Source of the DNA: Triangularia verruculosa
Lineage: Eukaryota; Ascomycota; Sordariomycetes; Sordariales; Podosporaceae
Length of the DNA: 64,000 nt
NCBI GenBank assembly: GCA_033296885.1
Contig: MU864002.1
Coordinates: forward strand, 40,290 to 104,289
Direction: 5' to 3'
This document shows, piece after piece, positions 33,900-44,629 of the stretch (its first letter is position 1; each line of letters opens with the position of its first letter). The translations under genes and the position numbers were made by a program. The notes beneath the pieces are model-generated. The model made no database searches, had not been told where the DNA came from, and saw only the letters and a program-made list of their open reading frames with translations.

Positions 33900-34509
33900 T
33901 TTGGGTTGCTATGGGGTAATGTGGGTGGTGGGAAAGAGAATTGAAGCTTTGATGTGAGAGAGGGATGCTGGGATGTGGGATGGTTGAAAGTGTGAGGTGC
34001 AATTGTGCGCTATCGATAAGAATTTCCCAGCTTGAGCACCCAGCAATTGATAAGAGCCTCTGTGATAAAGTTTAGCGTCTTCGATTTACTGCGGGGAGAA
34101 CAAAGCCCTTGCAAGCCAAGCGGCCCCACCTGCCGCATGCCTCCAACCTTGCGTCGCTCGTGCGCCTGACAGGGCGGAAACTTGACAAGGCCGCTGTTCG
34201 CTCAGCCCTCTTTCCAGTCTGGATTTCGAGATCCAACCTTTCTGACATCCTTTCCACCCGCACCTCGAGCCACTCTCTCCATCCATCCACCCATTGCTCT
34301 CACGCGCATATAACGCATCTTGACAGGTCTCTCGTTTGCGCGGTATTTTCTTTTTTTTTCATCGCTTCCGATCTCACGCGCGGGTATCTGAATTTCTTCA
34401 TCGCCAACTGCCAAATTCTTCGAGAACCGAAACCCTCTTCGCGACAACTTCCCTCTCTCACCATACCGACCACCAAACACATACTCCGACGGCAGATCCC
34501 ACCGCCAAA
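33900..34509. promoter_or_regulatory. Divergent promoter region, membrane protein / TFIIE-alpha
   Basis: 610 bases separating two divergent starts. The right 170 bases form a C/T-rich leader before the TFIIE-alpha ATG and are also open in its frame back to 34336, without signs of coding. Confidence 0.45.
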
Positions 34510-35529
34510 ATGCCCGACTCCCTCCCCCTCGCCCGCACCCTCATCCGCTCCGTCATCCGCGCCTTCCACTCCACCCAAGAAATCCTCGTCGTCGAAGCTC
34601 TAGTTACTCACTCCTGCCTCCGCGACGACGAGCTCGCCTACCTCATGAAGATGAACACCAAGGACCTCCACCGCCTCTGCGCCTCCCTCCGCGACGCCCG
34701 TTTTCTGACTGTGCACACCCGCCCCGAAGTCATCGAGGGCAAGACCCGCCCGGTGAACCGCACGTACTACTACATCGACTACCAGCAAACCGTCGACGCC
34801 ATCAAATGGAGGGTGTACAAGACCGACAAGGACATGCAGGGCATCGCGAAGCCGCAGGACGAGTCCAAGGAGTACTCTTGTCCGCGGTGCAAGAGCCAGT
34901 GGACGCAGCTCGAGGTCTTGGACAGCGTGGGGGCGAGGGGGTTTGTGTGCCTGAGGTGCGAGGGGGTGCTGGAGAGGAACGTGGAGAAGGAGCAGCCGGG
35001 ACATCAGCAGTTGTCTAGGATGAACAACCAGTTCAAGTTTATGACGGATATGCTGCAGGAGATTGATCGGGGGGTGGTTCCGGAGTGTTCTTTCGACAAG
35101 GCGATTGCGGTGGCGCGTCCTATTGTGAGGGAAGCCACCCATGAGGTATTGGCGTCGGTACCGTTGGACCAAATGGAAGGGGGGATGGGCAAGCCGAGCG
35201 CGGTCAAGGGGCTGGCGAATACGGGTCCCAAGACGATGCAGGTTACGATTAGCGATGGGAACGAGGAGCTGGAGCAGGCGGAGAATCGGAAGAGGAAGGA
35301 GAGGTTTCTGAGGGAGAATGCGCTGCCGAGTTGGATCACGGATTCGTCGGTGCCGGTGCCGGTTGCGCAGCAGCAGACGAACAGCGTGAGCTTTGAGATG
35401 AGGGATGCGGATGAGGAGGATAGGGGGGCGAAGAGGGTGAAGATGGAGGTCAAGGTGGAGGGGGTCGATGGGGGGGTGAAGATGGAGGATGATGATGATG
35501 ATGATTTGGTGTTTGAGGACGTGGTTTAG
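34510..35529 (+). CDS. TFA1: Transcription initiation factor TFIIE, alpha subunit
   Basis: Large subunit of TFIIE, which joins the polymerase II preinitiation complex and recruits and regulates TFIIH. Single exon, 339 residues from MPDSLPLAR (GCCAAAATG context). The N-terminal extended winged helix (about 1-100) is clear. The zinc ribbon follows: C124-P-R-C127 and C147-L-R-C150. The middle is helical (KFMTDMLQEIDRGVVPECSFDKAI), then a disordered region with RKRKERFLRENALPSWITDSSV. The end is an acidic patch (DDDDDDLVFEDVV), the kind of motif that in TFIIE-alpha binds the TFIIH p62/Tfb1 PH domain. The stop is a single TAG, and the same frame stays open for 119 more codons; see the next entry. 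The tail of this gene may thus be longer in relatives or by readthrough. Confidence 0.95.
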   Translation: MPDSLPLARTLIRSVIRAFHSTQEILVVEALVTHSCLRDDELAYLMKMNTKDLHRLCASLRDARFLTVHTRPEVIEGKTRPVNRTYYYIDYQQTVDAIKWRVYKTDKDMQGIAKPQDESKEYSCPRCKSQWTQLEVLDSVGARGFVCLRCEGVLERNVEKEQPGHQQLSRMNNQFKFMTDMLQEIDRGVVPECSFDKAIAVARPIVREATHEVLASVPLDQMEGGMGKPSAVKGLANTGPKTMQVTISDGNEELEQAENRKRKERFLRENALPSWITDSSVPVPVAQQQTNSVSFEMRDADEEDRGAKRVKMEVKVEGVDGGVKMEDDDDDDLVFEDVV

Positions 35530-35889
35530 GCCCCCACCGGTGTTTCCGGGGGTTTGAGAGGTGGGGAGGAAGGCGAGGAGGTTGACATGGAGGCTGAAGC
35601 TGAGGCTGATCCGAGTTCTGAATGTGATCTGGCGCCTGAGTCTGAAAGTGATCAGGTCGTTGAGGATGATGATGATTGGACGGCTGAGGATCTGCCCAGA
35701 TATTTTCTTAATGACCACTACCTTTTCGCCGAGCTGGAGATGGGGGAAGTGGCTTGGTCTGTGGTTGGTGTCACTGGGGCTTTGAGAAGCATGGGGGAAG
35801 AATTGGATGTGACGGAGCTGCTCTCGCTGCTTGGGGTGTCGGGAGAGGAAAGGGATGGCGAGGTGGAGGAGGTGCTAGAGGAGATTTAG
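35530..35889 (+). other. In-frame acidic extension downstream of the TFIIE-alpha stop
   Basis: Directly after the TFIIE-alpha TAG (35527-35529) the same frame continues for 119 codons to a TAG at 35887-35889. The first ATG is codon 20 (35587). The peptide is acidic (EAEAEADPSSECDLAPESESD, VEDDDDWTAEDLPRYF), then has a compact, hydrophobic part (FAELEMGEVAWSVVGVTGALRS, LDVTELLSLLGVSGEE) and an acidic end. Codon use is like coding sequence here. Possibilities are: readthrough extension, a recent stop mutation or base error in a longer TFIIE-alpha, or chance in a G-rich 3' UTR. There is no good splice pair to remove the TAG. Confidence 0.4.
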
Positions 35890-36508
35890 TGAGTGGTCCT
35901 CAGGCATACAACGCGGCAGCATTTTTTATATTCGTTTTTTTTTTCCTCTTCTGGACAAGGGTGGTAAACAAAAAGCGAAAGGGAGGGAGGGCATTAGCAT
36001 GCGGTTTTTGCATTTTTATATCTTCATTGGGGGGTTTGGCATGGCGTTTTGGGGTCTGGGTATTATCATTCCTTTGTTCAAGGAACAAAAACATAAGTAA
36101 TTGCTAACATTGGGAGGTGAAGGCTGTGAATACATTGCAGCAAAGAAGATAGATAAAAGGGGTGGTATTTTGTATATAGACACAACAAGAACAACAAAAA
36201 AGCGAAGAAAGAGAGCCCATAGCTCGATTTGATATCATCCACAATCCACATTCGCCTTTCGCCTTCGCTCATTGCCAGCAACAATTGCAAGAAATGAATG
36301 AAGCAAATAAAGTGATATTCCTTGCGAAAAAAAGATACCGCCTCCTTCTGAATACCTGAATAAGAATCCTGCTGAGCAATAAAAAAAGCAGAAGCACATA
36401 AATATCGACACCCAACACCCCTCCCTCCAGTCCTGAACCCCCCTGACCGTTGTACCCCATATTTACTATCTCTGTTTGCCCCCCGCCCCCATTTTGTCGT
36501 GATGTTGT
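35890..36508. other. Convergent intergenic region
   Basis: About 620 bases between TFIIE-alpha and SMC1 3' ends, A/T-rich, no gene seen. Confidence 0.4.
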
Positions 36509-39500
36509 TTATACATACTTCCTCAGCTATTACCAATTTTGTTAGCAATCATTCTCTAGATAATGTAGTGGGAAAGGGGGTAGGTACTCACATCCAGCGT
36601 CAGCGTCCTCGAACTATTCACATCCTGATCCCTATACACCCCCACCAAACTCTCGCTGTCCTGGAACAGCGTCGGCTTCAAGCTAATGACAATAAACTGC
36701 ATCCCCGGCCCGGCGTGCTCCCGGATGTACTTCTTGATCTTCTCCACGTTCGCATTATCCAGCGCCGCGTCGACCTCGTCCAGCACAAAAAACGGACTTG
36801 GCTGGTAACTGTGGATGGCAAAAAGCAGGGCCAGCGCAGCCATGGTCTTTTCTCCTCCTGACAAATGCTCCATGTCGCGGAATCGCTTGAGCGGTGGCAT
36901 GGCGTGGTACTTGATCCCGGATAGATACGGTGTTTCGGTGTCCTCTTCAATATCGAGGTACGCTTGCCCGCCTAGCGGGTAGGCGTCGCTTCGTGTGAGG
37001 TCCTTGTACACGTGTGTGATCTGTTCCTGGATGTGGCTGAACGCCTTGTTGAACAGCTCGAACCGCTGCTGTTTTACCCTAGAAAACGCGTCGCGGGCTT
37101 CTTTCAGCGCCGTCTTGGAGTCCTCCCAGTCTTTATCCGTTGACTGAAGGCGGGTCTTGACCGACTCTAACCGCTCCATGGCGCGCATGTTGGGGTTGAG
37201 TTTTTCTAGTTCGGCGGTGAGGGAAGAGATGCGGTCTTGTAGCTTATCCTCAAAGTCATCGTCAGATTCCTTGAGGTCGTCGTCGAGGTTGTCAAAGTCG
37301 ATTTCGATGCCGTAGTCGTCCATGGCTGCTTCAAGGACCTCGTCGGCCTCGGCGTCTTCGTCCATGTCGACGTCCATGGCGTCTTGGTCTTTTTGAAGGA
37401 GGACGTCTTCGTTGGGGATGTCGTCTAGAGACCCCTGCCTAACGGGGATCTGGATTTGCTCCAGCTTGCAGCGGCGGAGGAGGGCAAATTTGCCGGCCGA
37501 GTTCTTTTGCACGACGGATTCGAGGTTGGAGATCTCTTTTAGTCGGGCGTCGATGTCTTTGCTTCTCTTGTGGAGATCAGCCTTGGCTTCGGAGACCTTC
37601 TTGGTCTTTTCGGCGTGTCGTGTTCGGACAACATCGAGGCTTTCCGAGAGGGCTTCGAGTTCGTCTTGGTCTTGGCCCATGGCTTCCTCAATGTTGCTCT
37701 TTTCCTCTTGGTATGACTGAACCTCTTGCTGTTGCCGTTTGAGCTGTTGCTCCATGTTCTTCACACGCTCGGTGCTGGAACTGAGCTGTGACGTTTCCCA
37801 GGCTAAGCTATTTGTGATGCTCTTCTTCTGGATGTCAAAGGCCTGGCGTTTCTGAGCAGCCTCCTGTTCGAGAGTGCCCTGCTGGGCCTCATAATCGCGA
37901 ATGTTCGCGTAACCAAGCCTCTTACAGAAGTCGGCGTAGACCTTATCTTCGACGCCCTGAATGGCCTTCTCGAACTTTTCCACAGTTGCCCGGGTACGTT
38001 CCAATTCGCCCTGCTTCTCATCATACTTGGGCTGGAAACTCGCCAGCTCCTGCTTTGCGTTGTCGAGCTCCTTTTGCTTGCTCTTAAGATTCTTTTCAAA
38101 AGCAGTCAACTCGCTTTTTTGCAGGCGGAGACGCTGCTCCAAAGAGACAATCTCGTTTTGGAGAGTATCCTCTGCGCCTCGTCGCCCCGCTCGTGGCAAC
38201 TTGGCAATGTCGTCCTTGAACTTTTCAGCCAGGCGCTTGAGATTCTCAACATCAACTTGCTCGAATCGACGCTTGTTTCCCTTGTCCTCGTTCAAGCGGC
38301 CACCCGTCATGGTACCGGCCTTGTGGATCACATAGCCTTGCAGTGTCACAGCCTTGACCTGGATCTTCTTGCCGTAGACAATTTCCTTGGCCACGTCCAG
38401 ACTGTCACAGACCACGGACCCGCCGCAGGCATAGGCGATCGCCCGCTCCAGCTGGGGCTCGAATTCGATGGTGTCGATCGTCAGCCTGGCGCCTGCGATG
38501 CCCTTGACGGCAGAATTCGACGTGTTCACCTTGATGTTGTCGAGAGGAATGAAAGTCATGGAGGGGAGCCGCTGATCCTTGAGGAACTGGATGCAGTCAA
38601 CAGCCGTCTTCTCGGTGTCGACAATGATGCCGTCGAATTCACGACCAAGAGCAGTGATTACCGCCTCGTCGTACTTCTTCTGCTTTGGCTTGCAAAGCTC
38701 GCCAACCCGCCCACGGACACCGGGGTAGATACGCTTGAGATCGCTGATAATGTTCCTCGTCTTCGTCTCCTTCTCGTTCTGCCGTCTGCCCATATCCGCA
38801 TCTTCCAGTTTCCTCAGGACGTCACGGAGCTTCTCCTCGAGTTCAGTATGAGTGTTATTGATCCTAATACGCTCCGACTGAACACTGTTGAACTCCTTTT
38901 TCTTGACATCGATTTCTGCCGTGATCTGTTTGATGAAATCTTGGCAGGCATCCCGACGTTCGGTAATGATCTGGACCTCGCCCTGCAACTTGTCGATGCT
39001 CGCTTCAAAGTTGTCTATCCTGCCAGCCAGACTGTTGAACGTCGCTTCGTCGCTCTTCAACTGTCGTCGGAGATTGTCCAGCTTTTGTCGGTTATCTGTT
39101 GACCTTTTCATCGCCTCTGCTTGCAGCTTGTCGTACTCTTTTCGGTCTGCATCGCTGAGCTCCTTACCCTGCTTTTTCAGCGTCTCGGCCCATTGTTTCT
39201 CAAACTGCTGGTGCGCCTTTTCGACTAGTGACAGGTCCTTCGTGTACTTTTGCACAGCAGCAGTTTTCTCGTCTCGAACTTTCTTGAGGTCGACAATCCT
39301 TTTCCGTAGCACTTCCATATCACGAGAACTTTGTGTGATCTTCTCGTCGATTGGTACCAGGCTGTTTTCCCTCTCCTCAATGCTCTTCTCCTTGGCCTTG
39401 ATGGTCTTTTCGATCTTGTTGACCTCACGCGCAACGCTGGTCTGCTCCTTCCGTGCCGCCTCAAGCTTCTTCTCAAACGTCTCGACATTCCGGCGAAACT

Positions 39501-40418
39501 CTTTCAGGTTCTCCTGGTGCTCCTGGATCTGGGCGCTAGACTCATCCATCACCCGCTGAAAGTGGTACAGCTTCCACAGAATGTGAGTAATGACAGCCTC
39601 ATCCCTTTCCTCCGTCTTCTTTTGGAAGTTCTCGGCCTCCTTCTTCTGCTCCTGGTACTGCTTGATCTCTCCATTGATACCTCTCCTCCTGTTGAGCTGG
39701 AAGTTTTGGTTTTCCAGAGCCTGCTCCTCCTCGGCCTGAAGTCTTTCGTACTCGGCTTTGTATTCCAAACTTCCCGAGATCTGCTCAATCAGGCGTGTTA
39801 GGTCCTGCGGTGACTGCGCAGCGATGGCCTCGACATCACCCTGGAACACCAAAAAGTTTCGCGCCTTGATCAAGATATTTTCGGACTCGAGTGCCTCGTT
39901 GTACTGCTGGGCGGTTACCACGCGGTCGTTGATTCGGTACTCGCTCGAACCGTTGCTCGTGATGGTGCGCTTCCATTTTTGCTCGTCGCCTGCATCGTCT
40001 TCGTACACGGCCATTACCCAGGCTGATTTGGGGTCGTTTCTGGTCGCTCGCTGCGATGAGCCGTCGTCATCGCCGTCCTCGGCGCCGTTTGTGTGGCCAT
40101 TGGTAGCGGGCGCAGCTGTTCCGTCGTCCTGGATCTTCGAGGTTTTCATGACCCGGCCACGATAAACCAGGTCGCGAAGGTGCGACGATCGCAGGTGTGA
40201 CGACTTGATGCCCAGGACGAACGAGATGGCGTCCATCGAGTTGGATTTACCGGAACCATTTGGGCCGATAATGGAGGTGAAGTAGGAGTCGCCAAACAAG
40301 AGTGTGTGATGGCCCTTGTAGGACTTGAAGTCTTTGGGTTCATTGTTAGTTCGACCGTCTAATGCATCACCGGGTTGTATCACGTACTGAAGAGCTCAAG
40401 GCGGATGAGCTTCCCCAT
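36509..40418 (-). CDS. SMC1: Cohesin subunit SMC1
   Basis: ATPase of the cohesin ring that holds sister chromatids together and shapes chromosome loops. Three exons, complement(36509..36526, 36592..40331, 40388..40418), give 1262 residues. The first exon is 31 bases and the last 18. The 56-base first intron (branch TCGAACTAAC) joins MGKLIRLELF to NFKSYKGHHT. The 65-base last intron joins TLTLD to the terminal LRKYV. Walker A is GPNGSGKSN in the N-terminal head, the hinge is near the GRVGELCKPKQKKYDEAV to LTIDTIEFEP segment between two long coiled coils, and the C-terminal head has the signature LSGGEKTMAALALL and Walker B FFVLDEVDAALDN. An acidic loop (DAMDVDMDEDAEADE) lies in the second coil. 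It is divergent from GPC1. Confidence 0.97.
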
Positions 40419-41686
40419 GGTCGCGGCGGCCCCGACACGCGGAGCGGGATGTTGTCGAGGAGTCGCGTCGAATCGAGGGGATTCGCAAGGGCAATTGCGC
40501 AATCAAAGGGTCCGATAAAATGTTGGCGCGAAGGCAGGGACGAAAACGCGCGCGGAATCAGATACGAGAAGAAAAAAAGGTGTTGGGAGGCAGTCTCAAT
40601 CGCGCCAGGACCATCATCAAACGGCTTGAATTTACCATCGCGACGGGAAGGGCGCCGTTATGGTGGGGGAGCGAGTGCACGTGCCATCTCTGCCTGAACG
40701 TGTCCGGGTTAGGGTTGGCTACTGCTTACAGCGCTACGGAGATAGGAGTCGAAGGCACAGCAGCCATGGTATGCCATATCAGCTAGATAGAAGGATAAGG
40801 ATAGAGGGCCCTTATCTCCTGACTGACATGTGAAAGGCAAACATGCCTTCTCGTAGGCGAAATGGGCGCTCATGTCTGGCTGCCTGAATATGGAGTCATC
40901 TGATCAAAGGAGAGCGGCGATGCAACCGGCAGGCAATTTGAGGTTGAAATAGAGGGGAAATAAAGGCCCACCAGGTGAAAGGACGGGGCCGAAGCCAAGT
41001 CTTGTTCCGCGACGGTGGGTTGCCGTTTCATGAGTTCTGGCCACTGAGCGATGTCCCTCCAAACACGCCCAGCGCTGCAGCCAGTGAAGGCAGGGTCTGG
41101 AGGGGCCGCTAGATATGCAGCACCAGGTAACGTCAACACCGTGGACCTTCTTCTCAGCTTTTCTGGTCCAAGGTCTGCTGCCGTCTCCTGGTGGTTGCAT
41201 CACAAGCTCACCTCAAGAGGAGATCAAGTGTCACCCCTCACCATCGTTTTACCTCATGTCTGACTGATTTGCTGTCCACCTGCCCCTCCCGGGCGTTGCT
41301 CCATCGATTCACCTCAGGCACCGCTCCAGGCACCACAAAGCATTCCCACCCTTCTTTTACACCCAACGTCGGCGACAAAGAGGCCACCGGCCATATATCT
41401 TCCCTCAACTCCCCGCTTGAATTTTTGGCACGGCGCGCGAAAGAATAGCTGACGATCAACTCGTATCTCGAGCCGGGATCATCGCGACAAAGCGTTGAAC
41501 AAGCAAAGCTTCTTTTGGCGTCAAGCTCGGTTCCTTGTTTACTGCGTGTAAGTCAAAGTCTCCACAGTGACGGTGCAGCCAGCCCGACATTGCGCAACCT
41601 ACCATCCAACACTTGCACAATTCTGATTCCTCCTCCTCAGTTCACATTCCTCTACCAAACGAGAGACGAGATTGAGTATCGCAATC
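40419..41686. promoter_or_regulatory. Divergent promoter region, SMC1 / GPC1
   Basis: 1.27 kb between divergent start codons with no supportable gene. A perfect GGGTTAGGGTT telomere-like motif lies at 40706-40716, about 290 bases from the SMC1 start. Confidence 0.5.
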
Positions 41687-43366
41687 ATGGCAGAACCAGA
41701 AGCCGGTCAGCTCCCCATCCCGAGCCCTTCCTCAGAAGTCGCATCGACCGACAGCGAGCCTCTGCCTACTCCATACAACAGCAGCACCCCCGTCGACACC
41801 TCACCTCCTGAAGAACATGTCGGTTCTATCGACACACCAACCCTCGCACCCACCTCCCCAGAATCTCGTCCTTCCCGCAATCCTTCTTTCTCGGGTAGTA
41901 GTAGCACCTATCAAGAAGATTGGGACTCCAACTTTCCTCCTCTGGACCGCCTAACAGTCCTTGACCTTCTCGACAACTTCACCCTCCCCCAGCAGCTCGA
42001 AAAACTCCAAAAAGGCATCTCCGCCCAAACCGAAAAAGTTCGCAAGTCCCGTGAGGCGTTTAACACCAAATCTCGCCAGGCCCGCGAGCGCATGGTAGAC
42101 GAATGGCGCCGCCGTGTGCCCTCCGCCGAGGAGCAGCTCGATCGCTATCGCAAGCGCATGCGAAACTCGGTTGACAAGCTGGGGAAACGCTGGAACGATA
42201 CCAAGGCCATCACCCTCCGCGAGAAAATCTCGTTTATCTTCGGAGTGATGAACATTTTCGTCTCGGGGTACCTGATCGGCGGCTGGCCAGAGTACATGCA
42301 CTGGTGGTACACCATCCAGGTCCTCTACTTCATGCCCATCCGGTTCTACACCTACCACAAGCGGGGATATCACTACTTTCTCGCCGATCTCTGCTACTTT
42401 GTCAACTTCCTCATGATCCTTTCGGTCTGGGTCTTCCCCGAGTCAAAACGACTATTCACGGCCGTCTACTGCCTCGCCTTTGGGAACAATGCGGTAGCGA
42501 TCATCATGTGGAGGAACTCATTGGTGTTCCACTCGTTCGACAAGGTCACCTCGCTCTTCATCCACATCATGCCCTGCGCGACGCTGCACTGCATTGTTCA
42601 TCTGATCTCCCCTGAGCACCAAGCCGAGCGCTTCCCGGCGATTTACACAATCAAGCACTCCCCCGCCGGCTCCCCGACCGCCTACGCCAATGTGATGAGC
42701 ATGCTCGCCTGGAGCACCATTCCCTACGCAATCTGGCAGTTGTCTTATTACTTCTTCATCACGGTCCGCAGGAGAGAGAAGATTGCCGCCGGCCGCCCGA
42801 CGTCGTTCACTTGGCTGAGACAATCCTACAGCAAAGTCTGGATCGGGAAAATTGTTTTGGGGCTCCCGTCAGCACTGCAAGAACCGGCGTTTATGCTCAT
42901 CCAGTACACGTACGCAGTGCTGACCATGCTCCCGTGCAGCCTTTGGTTTTACTACCGATCGGCGAGCGCATTGTTTCTGATGGTTGTGTTTGTCTGGTCG
43001 GTGTATAATGGCGCGACGTACTATATTGATGTTTTTGGGAAGAGATTCCAGAAGGAGCTGGAGGCGATGAGGAAGGAGGTGAATAAGTGGCAGACGGAGC
43101 ATGAGATGTTGATGGGGGATGGAGTAGGAGGAGGGGGGGTGGCGGGGACAACAGAGGACAAAAAGAGTACGATGGGAGAGAATATTTCGGGGAAAGGACT
43201 TGATGATAGAAATGAAGGGGATGATGAAGGGTCGAGGTTGGATCATATCCCGCTGCTGAATGATGAGAGGCCTGCGGCGGCGGTGGTGAGCACGGGGGTG
43301 GAGGTGGGTGATGAGGGGGCTAGGGATGTGGCGAGGGAGAGGAAGCAGGGGAGGGGTGGGATATGA
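41687..43366 (+). CDS. GPC1: Glycerophosphocholine acyltransferase GPC1
   Basis: Membrane enzyme that acylates glycerophosphocholine to lysophosphatidylcholine in phospholipid remodelling (DUF2838 family). Single exon, 559 residues, starting at MAEPEAGQLP (GCAATCATGG); an earlier frame opening is TTG. The first 85 residues are Ser/Pro/Thr-rich and disordered. Residues about 85-165 form a charged helical region (LEKLQKGISAQTEKVRKSREAF). The core of about eight hydrophobic segments runs from KISFIFGVMNIFVSGYLIGG to SASALFLMVVFVWSVYNGATYYIDVFGKRF, and includes the family block PIRFYTYHKRGYHYFLADLCYFVNF and HCIVHLISPE. The C-terminal tail is Gly/Glu/Asp-rich and disordered. The coding strand is C-rich until about 42990, then abruptly G-rich. 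Confidence 0.93.
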   Translation: MAEPEAGQLPIPSPSSEVASTDSEPLPTPYNSSTPVDTSPPEEHVGSIDTPTLAPTSPESRPSRNPSFSGSSSTYQEDWDSNFPPLDRLTVLDLLDNFTLPQQLEKLQKGISAQTEKVRKSREAFNTKSRQARERMVDEWRRRVPSAEEQLDRYRKRMRNSVDKLGKRWNDTKAITLREKISFIFGVMNIFVSGYLIGGWPEYMHWWYTIQVLYFMPIRFYTYHKRGYHYFLADLCYFVNFLMILSVWVFPESKRLFTAVYCLAFGNNAVAIIMWRNSLVFHSFDKVTSLFIHIMPCATLHCIVHLISPEHQAERFPAIYTIKHSPAGSPTAYANVMSMLAWSTIPYAIWQLSYYFFITVRRREKIAAGRPTSFTWLRQSYSKVWIGKIVLGLPSALQEPAFMLIQYTYAVLTMLPCSLWFYYRSASALFLMVVFVWSVYNGATYYIDVFGKRFQKELEAMRKEVNKWQTEHEMLMGDGVGGGGVAGTTEDKKSTMGENISGKGLDDRNEGDDEGSRLDHIPLLNDERPAAAVVSTGVEVGDEGARDVARERKQGRGGI

Positions 43367-44629
43367 TTTGGTATATATAGATATATTTCTTTTGTTTCTT
43401 TTTGTTTTTTTGCAGGCAGTCAAGGGATGAATTATTTATTTTGTTTTTCTACTTTTTGGACGTGTGGTGTTGGCGTCGGGGATGGGGTTTGAGTGTGGTT
43501 GGAAGAGGGTAGATTGAGGTTGTGGAATTATGGTCCGGTCATATACCCCCTCCCTTTTTTGAATGAATGAATAATTATGGGTCACTATACCATATTCTGT
43601 GGCGTTATCTCTTGATCAAGGTGGCAGGAAGAGTATGTGAGATCTGGAGATGAAAGCATCCAATCTTGGTGGAATTTGTTTTGCTCCCGAGAGAGCAACA
43701 CCGACATGATATTAACTCCAAAGTCGGAAACTTTTTTTTGCTTTCGAGGACAAGGAGCATCCATTGTCAGTAAAAGTTATAAGTAAGTTGCTTCTCCCAT
43801 TGTCCCGGCAGTCAACATGAGATAGCTAGCAATCAACCAAGATGCGACGAAATAGCCAACAACAACCCCAATTCCCAAAACCCCCCCCACTGCAACAAAC
43901 AAGCCCATGCCAGGTTTCCAATAGTATACACCCCAAAACCACTCACTCAACTCCCAAAAAAAGCATGAACCACAATGGAAAAAAATTCAATTAAAGCAAA
44001 CAACCGCTCTTTCGCTAACCCCTCCTTACTCCAAAGAAGTGTGAAGGAAAGAAAAAGAAATAAACTAAACAAGAATAAGAGAAAGGGTATTTTGATTCCA
44101 TTTCCCACCCTTCCCTTCCCACCGCCCCATACCACCCAGAAATCCATAAATACCCAGCTCCCCATTCCCATGACCCTTATCCTAACCCCCCCCCCCCCCC
44201 CCCCCCCCCGCGAACCTTAAACCCAAGCCTAAACCAGCCTCCCGACTCTTTTCCGTTTAATTGAGTCGTTCCTTGATCTTGTGTCGTGTGTCGTCATGAT
44301 GTTGTTGTTGTATTGTGTGGTATGCAATCGATGAATTTTCCGCCGTCCGTGAGATGATGAGAAAAGAAAGCGATGACCAGCTCCCCGATCTTCATCAAAT
44401 AATCGGAAGATAATGCTGTTGCCAAGAAGTTATGCTTGTCTCCTTTCCGCTGATGAAAGGCCAAAAAGAGAACAAATGTTCATTAGAAGAAAGCTCGGGT
44501 TCGGTCGCGGATTCATCACTGTCGTGTTGAGAGGGGTCGGTCATCTGCTCATCCCCCGATCCCCGACTTCCATTACTTGCAAAAGAAGCTCCGTCCAACT
44601 CCACCGGCGAGTCAACGTTGTCCGCTCTT
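43367..44629. other. Convergent intergenic region with homopolymer
   Basis: 1.26 kb between GPC1 and CDH1 3' ends. No supportable gene. It holds the C24 tract described separately and A-rich stretches. Confidence 0.45.
44186..44209. repeat. C24 homopolymer with telomere-like flanks
   Basis: Twenty-four consecutive C, preceded by CCCTTATCCTAA and followed by CGAACCTTAAACCCAAGCCTAAACC-like sequence, which resembles degenerate CCCTAA repeats. The length of the run in the real genome is uncertain. Confidence 0.8.

Noticed and set aside
35521..35560. Possible intron removing the TFIIE-alpha TAG
   Set aside because: Candidate donor and acceptor lie too close (under 40 bases) and lack a branch site.
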